In this document: in pieces, positions 55,201 to 64,000 of the stretch
How positions within the stretch are numbered: the first letter of the stretch is position 1
Layout of the letters: the number at the start of each line of letters is the position of its first letter
Assembly: GCA_002238645.1 (NCBI GenBank)
Contig: MPMT01000018.1
Coordinates: 1 to 64,000, forward strand
Length of the DNA stretch: 64,000 nucleotides
Direction of reading: 5' to 3'
Origin: Alphaproteobacteria bacterium bin52
GTDB lineage: Bacteria > Pseudomonadota > Alphaproteobacteria > Thalassobaculales > Thalassobaculaceae
Notes under the pieces: model-generated
What the model was told of the DNA's origin: nothing
What the model saw: only the letters and a program-made list of their open reading frames with translations
The model's database searches: none
Made by a program: the position numbers and the translations under genes

Positions 55201-55982
55201 CAGCCCGCGAGGAGGACAAGCTGCGCTTTCGCGACCTGCAGGCCCAGCCCCGCAAGATCATCTCCTCGCCCACCTGGTCGGGCGTGGAGGCGGAACATGT
55301 CACCTACACCGCCGGCTACACCAATGTGCACGAGCTGATCCCCTGGCGCACGCTGAGCGGGCGCCAGCAGCTTTACCAGGATCATCTCTGGATGCGCGCC
55401 TTTGGCGAACAGCTCTGCGTGTACAAGCCGCCGGTCGATACCAAGACCATCCGGCCGCTGATCGACGACAAGGACAATGGCAGTCCGCAGGTGGTGCTGA
55501 ACTTCATCACGCCGCACCAGAAGTGGGGCATCCACAGCACCTATACCGACAACCTGCTGATGCTGACGCTTTCGCGTGGCGGGCCCATCGTGTGGATCAG
55601 TGAAATCGACGCCCGCAAGATCGGTGTCGCGGACAATGACTGGATCGAGGCCTACAACGCCAACGGCGCACTGGTCGCACGCGCGGTCGTCAGCCAGCGC
55701 GTGCCGGAGGGCATGACTCTGATGTACCACGCGCAGGAGAAGATCGTGAACGTGCCGGCGAGCGAAGTGACTGGCGAGCGTGGCGGCATTCACAATTCAG
55801 TCACCCGCGCGACGGTCAAGCCGACCCACATGGTCGGCGGCTACGCGCAGCAGTCCTACGGCTTCAACTACTACGGCACCGTTGGCTCGAACCGCGACGA
55901 GTTCGTGATCGTGCGCAGGATGCAGACGGTTGACTGGAAGGAGGGTCCCCTGCGGACCCCGGTGAGGGAGGCGGCAGAATGA
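52239..55982 (+). CDS. narG: Respiratory nitrate reductase alpha subunit
   Basis: 1247 residues from ATG 52239 (MSHFLDRLTFFRKTVDTFADG); family length. The Mo-bisMGD catalytic subunit facing the cytoplasm. The FS0 cluster ligands are seen: His50, Cys54 and Cys58 in STHGVNCTGSCSW and Cys93 in EPRGCSRGASYSW. Asp222 in YDWYCDLPPSSP corresponds to the molybdenum ligand. Other motifs: WGSNVPQTRTPDAHFMTEVRY, MVIVGAALNHWYHMDMIYRS and GHEYFLKHLLGTQHG. There is no twin-arginine leader apart from the vestigial N-terminus usual for NarG. Fifteen bases after the narK2 stop. Confidence 0.97.
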   Translation: MSHFLDRLTFFRKTVDTFADGYGIVTSEDREWEDSYRARWQHDKVVRSTHGVNCTGSCSWQIYVKGGIITWETQQTDYPRTRPDLPNHEPRGCSRGASYSWYIYSANRLKYPLVRSRLVRYWREARRTMAPVAAWASIVEDEARRSDYQRVRGLGGFVRSDWEEVNEIIAAANVYTIRTHGPDRIIGFSPIPAMSMVSYAAGSRYLSLIGGVCMSFYDWYCDLPPSSPQTWGEQTDVPESADWYNSTFLMMWGSNVPQTRTPDAHFMTEVRYKGATTVTVTPDYSEASKFADVWLNPKQGTDAALALAMGHVILREWHLAGRSPYFEDYCRRYTDMPFLVTLRHTENGYVPDRMLRAADLPGALGQDNNPEWKTVAIDGARDDEPVCPVGSIGFRWGETGKWNIEEKNGGDGSHTSLRLSLIDIRDEVVSVGFPYFGHAKHEHFAGTDHDEVLWRNVPVRKLRTADGEVRVATVYDLFVANYGLDRGLGGENVAASLDDDVPYTPAWQERITGVARDRVIAVARQFADNAHRTEGRSMVIVGAALNHWYHMDMIYRSIINMLVMCGCVGKSGGGWSHYVGQEKLRPQTGWLPLAFALDWNRPPRQMNSTSFWYSHTDQWRYEKLSVDEIVSPLAPEGDWQSLSLIDFNVRSERMGWLPSAPQFAANPLDVTRSAGDADPVQAAVAGLRDGSLQMSCEDPDDPRNWPRNLFVWRSNLLGSSGKGHEYFLKHLLGTQHGVQGRDLGETGEQKPVEVAWHDSAPEGKLDLLVTLDFRMSTTCLYSDIVLPTATWYEKNDLNTSDMHPFIHPLSAAVDPVWESRSDWEIFKGIAKAFSEVAEGELGTERDLVLVPTLHDTPTELAQPFGVSDWKKGECDPVPGRTMPNMVVVERDFPSTYRKFTALGPLMTKAGNGGKGIAWNTEDEVEFLRRLNGEVREDGVSKGLPRIESDIDAAEVVLALAPETNGHVAVKAWAALGRATGRDHEHLAAAREEDKLRFRDLQAQPRKIISSPTWSGVEAEHVTYTAGYTNVHELIPWRTLSGRQQLYQDHLWMRAFGEQLCVYKPPVDTKTIRPLIDDKDNGSPQVVLNFITPHQKWGIHSTYTDNLLMLTLSRGGPIVWISEIDARKIGVADNDWIEAYNANGALVARAVVSQRVPEGMTLMYHAQEKIVNVPASEVTGERGGIHNSVTRATVKPTHMVGGYAQQSYGFNYYGTVGSNRDEFVIVRRMQTVDWKEGPLRTPVREAAE

Positions 55983-57523
55983 AGATTCGCGCGCAGATCG
56001 GCAAGGTGCTCAACCTCGACAAGTGCATCGGCTGCCACACCTGCTCGGTGACCTGCAAGAACGTCTGGACCAGCCGCGAAGGCATGGAATACGCGTGGTT
56101 CAACAATGTCGAGACCAAGCCCGGCGTCGGCTATCCCAAGGAATGGGAGAACCAGGAGGTCTGGAACGGCGGCTGGGTGCGCAAGAAAAACGGCCGCATC
56201 GCACCGAAGATGGGTGGAAAGCTGCGAATTCTTGCGAAGATTTTCGCCAACCCTGACATGCCGCAGATCGACGACTATTACGAACCCTTCACATTTGATT
56301 ACGAGCATCTGCACAACGCTCCGGAGTCCGAGACTCCCCCCACGGCGCGCCCGCGTTCGCTCATCAGCGGCGAGCGCATGGAAAAGATCGAGTGGGGGCC
56401 GAACTGGGAGGAGATTCTTGGCGGAGAGTTTTCCAAGCGCAGCCGGGATGTGAATTTCGAGGCGATCGAGAAGGAGGTTTACGGCCAGTTCGAAAACACC
56501 TTCATGATGTACCTGCCGCGCCTGTGCGAGCACTGCCTGAACCCGACCTGCGTGGCGGCCTGTCCGTCGGGCGCGATCTACAAGCGGGAGGAGGACGGCA
56601 TCGTCCTGATCGACCAGGACAAGTGCCGCGGCTGGCGCATGTGCGTCTCGGGCTGCCCCTACAAGAAGATCTACTACAACTGGCGTTCCGGAAAGTCGGA
56701 GAAGTGTATCTTCTGCTATCCGCGCATCGAGGCAGGCCAGCCGACCGTCTGTTCCGAGACCTGCGTCGGACGCATCCGCTATCTGGGCGTGCTGCTCTAC
56801 GACGCCGACCGGATCGAGTCCGCAGCCGCGGTGGAAGATCCGAAGGACCTGTACCAGGCCCAACTCGACATCTTCCTCGACCCCTTCGATACCGAAGTGA
56901 TCCGGCAGGCGCGGGCTGACGGAGTGCCGCAGTCCTGGCTTGATGCTGCGCAGCGCTCCCCGGTCTATCGCATGGCGATGGACTGGAAGGTGGCGTTTCC
57001 GCTGCATCCCGAATACCGCACCCTGCCCATGGTCTGGTACGTGCCGCCCCTCTCGCCGATCCAGTCGGCAGCAGAGGCGGGTGCGCTCGGTTCCCACGGT
57101 CTCATTCCGGATGTCTCGCAGCTGCGCATTCCGCTGCGTTACCTCGCCAACCTGCTGACCGCGGGCGACGAGGCGCCAGTCAAGCTCGCGCTGGAGCGGA
57201 TGCTGGCGATGCGGGCCTACATGCGCGCACGGCATGTCGAAGACAGGCGTGAACTGGAGGTTCTGGACCGGGTCGGCCTGACCGAGGCCGCGATCGAGGA
57301 CATGTACCAGACCATGGCGATCGCAAACTACGAGGACAGGTTCGTGATCCCGACCAGCCACCGCGAATACGCGGAGGAGGCATTCGATCTTCGCGGTGAA
57401 TGCGGCTTCAGCTTCGGCGACGGCTGCAGCGGTGGCGGCGGCAAGATCGACCTGTTCAGCCACGAAGTGCGGGTCGGCCCGTCCGCCGGCGGTCGTTCGG
57501 ACAGGGTGGTACCCGGGCAATGA
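55979..57523 (+). CDS. narH: Respiratory nitrate reductase beta subunit
   Basis: 514 residues, overlapping narG by four bases. The electron-transfer subunit with four iron-sulfur clusters, whose ligand groups are visible: CIGCHTCSVTCKNVW, CEHCLNPTCVAACPSGAIYK, CRGWRMCVSGCPYKKIYYN (Trp replacing one Cys marks the 3Fe-4S cluster) and CIFCYPRIEAGQPTVCSETC. FEHIHG-like partner strings are in NarJ, not here. The C-terminal tail (GECGFSFGDGCSGGGGKIDLF) matches the family. Confidence 0.97.
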   Translation: MKIRAQIGKVLNLDKCIGCHTCSVTCKNVWTSREGMEYAWFNNVETKPGVGYPKEWENQEVWNGGWVRKKNGRIAPKMGGKLRILAKIFANPDMPQIDDYYEPFTFDYEHLHNAPESETPPTARPRSLISGERMEKIEWGPNWEEILGGEFSKRSRDVNFEAIEKEVYGQFENTFMMYLPRLCEHCLNPTCVAACPSGAIYKREEDGIVLIDQDKCRGWRMCVSGCPYKKIYYNWRSGKSEKCIFCYPRIEAGQPTVCSETCVGRIRYLGVLLYDADRIESAAAVEDPKDLYQAQLDIFLDPFDTEVIRQARADGVPQSWLDAAQRSPVYRMAMDWKVAFPLHPEYRTLPMVWYVPPLSPIQSAAEAGALGSHGLIPDVSQLRIPLRYLANLLTAGDEAPVKLALERMLAMRAYMRARHVEDRRELEVLDRVGLTEAAIEDMYQTMAIANYEDRFVIPTSHREYAEEAFDLRGECGFSFGDGCSGGGGKIDLFSHEVRVGPSAGGRSDRVVPGQ

Positions 57524-58224
57524 TGGTCTACCGGGCTCTCGGCGCGCTGCTGCAGTACCCGAGCCCCGAACTGGCAGGGGCGGCGGGCGACATCGCCACG
57601 CTTGTCGATCAGGAGCGGTCCCTGTCCCGGTCCGCGCGCGGGGCGGTTCGCGGGCTGGCCGCGAGGCTGGCGCGCGAAGACCTTCTGGCCGCCCAGGAGG
57701 CCTATGTCGGTCTGTTCGACCGTTCGCGCAACCTCTCGCTGCACCTGTTCGAGCACATTCACGGGGAGTCGCGCGACCGCGGCCAGGCGATGGTCAATCT
57801 TGCGGAGCATTACAGGACGAAGGGCTACAGCATCGGCGCGAACGAACTGCCCGACTATCTCCCGCTCTTCCTCGAGTTCCTGTCCCTCGTCGAGCCGAAG
57901 GAAGCGTCGGGCCTGCTCGCCGACGTGGTTCATATCCTCGCGGCGATCCGCGTTCGGCTGGAACGGCGTGGAAGCGACTATGCCGGTGTGCTGCAGGCCC
58001 TGGAGGATATGGCCGCCCGCAAGCCCGAGCGCTCCCTGGTGGAAGGTCTTCTGAAGCACGACAAGTCCCTGGCGGAGGAGGCGGCGGAGATTGACAAGGA
58101 ATGGGAGGAAGTCCCGGCCTTCGATGGTGCGCCCGACGGCGGCTGCGTTGCGGCCCGTAACGTCCTCAACCGCATGGCCGTACCCCCGGAGGCGCCGCGC
58201 CCGCCCGGAATCGACGGAGCATGA
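57520..58224 (+). CDS. narJ: Nitrate reductase chaperone
   Basis: 234 residues from ATG 57520, overlapping the narH stop. A cytoplasmic system-specific chaperone that holds apo-NarGH until the Mo cofactor and clusters are in place. Family features: YRALGALLQYPSPEL at the start, EAYVGLFDRSRNLSLHLFEHIHGESRDRGQAMVNL (the NarJ signature), and NELPDYLPLFLEFLSL. The helix-rich C-terminus ends MAVPPEAPRPPGIDGA. The downstream narI starts three bases after the stop. Confidence 0.95.
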   Translation: MMVYRALGALLQYPSPELAGAAGDIATLVDQERSLSRSARGAVRGLAARLAREDLLAAQEAYVGLFDRSRNLSLHLFEHIHGESRDRGQAMVNLAEHYRTKGYSIGANELPDYLPLFLEFLSLVEPKEASGLLADVVHILAAIRVRLERRGSDYAGVLQALEDMAARKPERSLVEGLLKHDKSLAEEAAEIDKEWEEVPAFDGAPDGGCVAARNVLNRMAVPPEAPRPPGIDGA

Positions 58225-58227
58225 CCA

Positions 58228-58932
58228 ATGGCTGACTGGTTCCACATCCTCGTCTTCGGCTACTACCCGTATCTGGCGGCCACGGTGTTCCTGGCAGGCA
58301 GCCTCATCCGTTTCGACCGCGAGCAGTACACATGGCGCAGCGGTTCGAGCCAGTTGCTGCGCCGCCATCAGTTGATCTGGGGCAGCGTCCTGTTCCACGT
58401 GGGCATCCTGCTGCTGTTCTTCGGACACTTCGTCGGCTTGCTGACGCCCAAGGAGATCTACCACGCCTTCGGAATGGGTTCGGGCACCAAGCAGGTGCTC
58501 GCCATCGTCGCCGGCGGTCTGTTCGGCGTGGTGTGTTTTGTCGGTCTCACCATGCTTCTGCATCGCCGGCTGTTCGATCCGCGCATCCGCGCCACCTCCA
58601 GCGTCATGGACATTGCGATCCTGGTCCTGCTCTGGCTTCAGCTCGTTCTCGGGCTCGCGAGCCTGCCCCTGTCATGGGCGCACAGGGAAGGTGGCGAGAT
58701 CATGGTCCAGCTCTCGCTGTGGGCGCAGAAGATCGTCACCTTCCAGTCCGATGCGGCGGACTATGCGATGGGCGTCCACTGGATCTACCAGGTACATATC
58801 GTCCTCGGCCTCACGATCTTCCTGGTGTTCCCGTTCAGCCGCCTGGTGCATGTCTGGAGTGCGCCGGTCGGGTACCTGGGGCGGCGCGGCTACCAGGTGG
58901 TGCGCACCCGCGAAGGCCGCCGTGCGGCCTGA
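58228..58932 (+). CDS. narI: Respiratory nitrate reductase gamma subunit (cytochrome b)
   Basis: 234 residues, five membrane segments. Carries two b haems and oxidises quinol. Haem ligands appear as His57 and His67 (LFHVGILLLFFGHFVG) and as His190 and His208 near the C-terminus (YQVHIVLGLTIFLV to SRLVHVWSAPVG), matching the 10- and 18-residue spacing of the E. coli subunit. Last structural gene of narGHJI; a PpiC-type gene follows eight bases later. Confidence 0.96.
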   Translation: MADWFHILVFGYYPYLAATVFLAGSLIRFDREQYTWRSGSSQLLRRHQLIWGSVLFHVGILLLFFGHFVGLLTPKEIYHAFGMGSGTKQVLAIVAGGLFGVVCFVGLTMLLHRRLFDPRIRATSSVMDIAILVLLWLQLVLGLASLPLSWAHREGGEIMVQLSLWAQKIVTFQSDAADYAMGVHWIYQVHIVLGLTIFLVFPFSRLVHVWSAPVGYLGRRGYQVVRTREGRRAA

Positions 58933-58940
58933 CGACGGCC

Positions 58941-59696
58941 ATGATCCGCGTCAATGACCGCTGCATCGACGAGGAAGAGATCCTGCGCGAGATGCAGTAT
59001 CACCCGGCGGAGAACGCGGATGCCGCGCGTCGCGCGGCGGCCGAATGGCTGGTGATCCGGGCCCTTCTCCTGGACCGGGCCGGCGCTCTCGGCATCGACG
59101 TGACGCAGGAGGAGACCGCGATTGGCGACGTGATCGAGCGTGAAGTCGACGTTCCCGTCCCGCAGGAGGCGGAATGCCGACGCTACTATGCCAACAATCC
59201 ATCGCGATTCCGCAGCCCCGACCTGGTCGAGGCGGCGCACATCCTGCTGCCCGCGCGGCCCGATGACGAGGAGGAGCGCGCGCGGGCGGAAACCCTGGCC
59301 GGTGAACTGATCGATGTGCTGTCCGCCTCGCCGGACCGGTTCGGCGACGTCGCGCGGGCGCGGTCGGCCTGTGATTCACGGCACAATGACGGGCGCCTCG
59401 GGCAACTGTCGCGCGGCGACACGGTTCCGGAGATGGAGACCTTTCTGTTCAACCTTGAAGAGGGGCAGCTCTCGCCGGTTCCGGTCAAGACGCGCTACGG
59501 GGTGCATGTCGTGCGGGTGGACAAGCGCGTGCCGGGACGTGCGCTGCCCTATGAGGCCGTCGCCGACAGGATCGCGGAGTATCTGAAGGAGGCGTCCTGG
59601 CGCCGCGCGTTTGCGCAGTATGTCCGGCTGCTCGCCCGCAGCGCCAGGATTGCCGGTTTCGACATCGCCTTCGCCGAATCGCCGCTGGTGCAGTAG
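58941..59696 (+). CDS. Parvulin-type peptidyl-prolyl isomerase of the nar operon
   Basis: 251 residues from ATG 58941, eight bases after the narI stop, so in the same operon. The C-terminal half is a PpiC rotamase domain: VEAAHILLPARP, SPDRFGDVARARSACDSRHNDGRLGQLSRGDTVPEMETFLFNLEEGQLSPVPVKTRYGVHVVRVD (written here with its key points GRLGQL and GVHVVRV). The N-terminal half is a helical holder domain resembling NifM. There is no signal peptide, so the protein is cytoplasmic and could help fold NarG or NarH, as has been proposed for such operon partners. That role is inferred. Confidence 0.85.
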   Translation: MIRVNDRCIDEEEILREMQYHPAENADAARRAAAEWLVIRALLLDRAGALGIDVTQEETAIGDVIEREVDVPVPQEAECRRYYANNPSRFRSPDLVEAAHILLPARPDDEEERARAETLAGELIDVLSASPDRFGDVARARSACDSRHNDGRLGQLSRGDTVPEMETFLFNLEEGQLSPVPVKTRYGVHVVRVDKRVPGRALPYEAVADRIAEYLKEASWRRAFAQYVRLLARSARIAGFDIAFAESPLVQ

Positions 59697-59860
59697 AATG
59701 GAGCCGTGTCCGGGGGTGAAGTCCCCCCGGTGCGCCTCGATGTGAGCGCAGCGCGGTTCCGGTTGCAGGCGGCGAGGCCTGCGGGAGAGCGCGTCGCCCG
59801 GGTCCCGTATCCGGTTGGCGTCAGGAGCGAAACTGCCGTGTCCGACGATGGTGACGGTGC
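59697..59860 (+). other. Short intergenic segment with group-II-intron-like RNA pattern
   Basis: Between the convergent PpiC and cobalamin adenosyltransferase genes. GGGGG at 59713-59717 and CCCCCC at 59725-59730 flank a GUGAAGU-type loop, followed by a GTGCGCC, then a GATGTGAGCGCAGCG string and GGCGAGGCCTGCGGGAGAGCGCG. The order and wording resemble domain I of bacterial group II introns, but no reverse transcriptase, no clear domain V and no room for a full intron are present. If real it is a fragment. The hairpin could also serve as a bidirectional terminator. Confidence 0.3.
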
Positions 59861-59921
59861 GGGTCGGTCGAGGCCGCACTATCCGGGACGGCCAGTCGGT
59901 TCCTGCCTGCGGACCCCGGCA

Positions 59922-60485
59922 TCACCGGTTTGCTCCCGGGATCCAGAGCACGTCATCGCGCCCGTCGCCGTTTGCGTGGCGTGCAAGCACAAACAGGTGG
60001 TCTGACAGCCGGTTTACGTACCGGATCGCGTGCGTGTTGATCTGTTCCTGACCCGAAAGCCGGGTGACGTGCCGCTCGGCGCGGCGGACAACCGTGCGTG
60101 CGTGGTGCAGGTGGGCGGACAGGACGCTTCCGCCCGGCAGCACGAAGGATGACAGGGGCTCGAGGCGCTCGTTCATGGCGTCGATTTCAGCTTCGAGCCG
60201 CCGGACCTGTTCTCCGGTCACGCGCAGTGGCGGGTGTTCCGGGTGCTCCTTGTGGGGCGTGCACAGGTCGGCGCCGAGATCGAACAGGTCGTTCTGGATG
60301 CGGCCCAGCATGGCGTCCGGCTCGCCCGAGGCGTGCAGGCGGGCCAGTCCGATCGCCGCATTCGCCTCGTCGACGGTCCCGTAGGCTTCGGGGCGGGCGG
60401 AGTGCTTGTCCACGCGACTGCCATCTCCCAGGGACGTCATGCCCCTGTCGCCGCCCCGGGTGTAGATCCGCGTGAGCACGACCAT
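59922..60485 (-). CDS. Cob(I)alamin adenosyltransferase, PduO type
   Basis: 187 residues. It adenosylates cob(I)alamin with ATP to make the B12 coenzyme. ATP loop YTRGGDRGMTSLGDGSRVDK near the N-terminus, YGTVDEANAAIGLA, LFDLGADLCTP, SSFVLPGGSVLSAHLHHARTVVRRAER (family signature) and INTHAIRYVNRLSDHLFVLARHAN at the C-terminus. Follows the twin-transmembrane gene with 12 bases between. In many alphaproteobacteria the twin-TM gene, this gene and etfBA-hbd are neighbours; here etfBA-hbd lies 13 kb away. Confidence 0.95.
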   Translation of the reverse strand: MVVLTRIYTRGGDRGMTSLGDGSRVDKHSARPEAYGTVDEANAAIGLARLHASGEPDAMLGRIQNDLFDLGADLCTPHKEHPEHPPLRVTGEQVRRLEAEIDAMNERLEPLSSFVLPGGSVLSAHLHHARTVVRRAERHVTRLSGQEQINTHAIRYVNRLSDHLFVLARHANGDGRDDVLWIPGANR

Positions 60486-60497
60486 GGTGGATGCCTC

Positions 60498-60704
60498 CTA
60501 CCCTTTTGCGATCGCGAGGAGGATGATGAACAGCAGCACCGCGACACCCTGGAACAGCACCCTGTAGCGCATGAACAGATTGGACCGCCGCGGTCCGGCG
60601 TCGCCGCCGCGCGCCATGGTGATCAGCCCGCCCGCCAGCGTTCCGATGACCAGAAGCAGGGCAACGACCAGCATGATCACGACGAGGACATCCATGTCCT
60701 TCAT
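60498..60704 (-). CDS. Twin-transmembrane protein (HIG1-like)
   Basis: 68 residues: MKDMDVLVVIMLVVALLLVIGTL forms the first membrane helix, a short positive loop GGDAGPRRSNLFMRYR follows, then RVLFQGVAVLLFIILLAIAKG is the second helix. The conserved SNxxMRxRVxxQ loop is the hallmark of the hypoxia-induced HIG1 family in alphaproteobacteria. It may associate with respiratory complexes. It is co-directional and probably co-transcribed with the cobalamin adenosyltransferase. Confidence 0.8.
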   Translation of the reverse strand: MKDMDVLVVIMLVVALLLVIGTLAGGLITMARGGDAGPRRSNLFMRYRVLFQGVAVLLFIILLAIAKG

Positions 60705-63944
<3,240 letters not shown>

Positions 63945-64000
63945 CACCATGGCGCGGCGGTCGCCACCATGGCCGGGACCGTGGGGAGCCTGAGAGACGG

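Noticed and set aside
59697-59921. Cobalamin riboswitch before or after the adenosyltransferase
   Set aside because: A GTCAGGAG string near 59820 recalls a B12 box, but the CCGCAAC core is missing, and the region lies 3' of the minus-strand gene rather than in its leader.
63945-64000. Possible next gene after the rRNA methyltransferase
   Set aside because: Only 56 bases remain and no start with a supported protein can be identified.

Overview
The window is about 64 kb of high-GC chromosome from an alphaproteobacterium, most plausibly Rhodospirillales-like. The evidence is gene order. argH, an LptM-like lipoprotein, lysA, a TIGR02302/DUF4175 membrane protein, ftsE, ftsX and a YdcF protein run in a row. 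msbA, waaA, lpxK and lpxL form a coupled lipid A block. etfB-etfA-hbd lies near no other fatty-acid genes, and a twin-transmembrane protein sits beside a PduO-type cobalamin adenosyltransferase. Codon use is strongly GC-biased and translational coupling is common. Apart from the left 2.6 kb this looks like ordinary chromosomal backbone.

Left end (1-2.6 kb), mobile DNA. The 5' part of an IS110-family transposase runs off the window edge, carries a frameshift, and has a structured leader that may encode a bridge RNA. Next come a small ORF and an HK97-type phage portal gene. An AT-rich gene for a small membrane protein follows. A second, divergent portal C-terminal tail lies beyond it. The debris abuts the 3' end of tRNA-Arg(ACG), a typical integration target.

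2.9-20.2 kb, housekeeping and envelope. Genes are an outer-membrane-type lipoprotein, xanthine phosphoribosyltransferase, a heptose-7-phosphate kinase, a PhyH-type dioxygenase, methylmalonate-semialdehyde dehydrogenase, a Kef-type antiporter, an SDR dehydrogenase, a DUF3429 membrane protein, purD and xseA, then the lipid A/Kdo block. lpxK is interrupted by a GC-only low-complexity insertion.

20.7-35.9 kb, metabolism and transport. Genes are a cytochrome c', a corrinoid protein coupled to a DUF1638 protein, an amidohydrolase, a four-gene peptide/nickel-type ABC importer with fused ATPases, an SDR, a long-chain acyl-CoA synthetase, oligoendopeptidase F, an ABM-domain protein and an ABC1/AarF kinase.

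35.9-47 kb. YdcF, FtsX, FtsE, the TIGR02302 protein, LysA, the small lipoprotein and ArgH all lie on the minus strand. The TIGR02302 gene carries a second GC-biased tandem duplication resembling the lpxK lesion. A TlpA thioredoxin diverges from argH. Then come hbd and etfAB.

47.5-59.7 kb, respiratory nitrate reduction. NnrS is followed by NarK1, NarK2, NarG, NarH, NarJ, NarI and a parvulin-type isomerase, all on the plus strand: uptake and antiport of nitrate/nitrite plus a complete membrane-bound nitrate reductase.

59.7-64 kb. A short GC-rich segment with a group-II-intron-like hairpin precedes the cobalamin adenosyltransferase and twin-TM gene on the minus strand. guaB and an overlapping rsmB-like rRNA methyltransferase lie on the plus strand. 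I see no CRISPR array, no rRNA genes and no convincing new multi-gene system. The unusual material is the left-end mobile debris and the two GC-expansion lesions.
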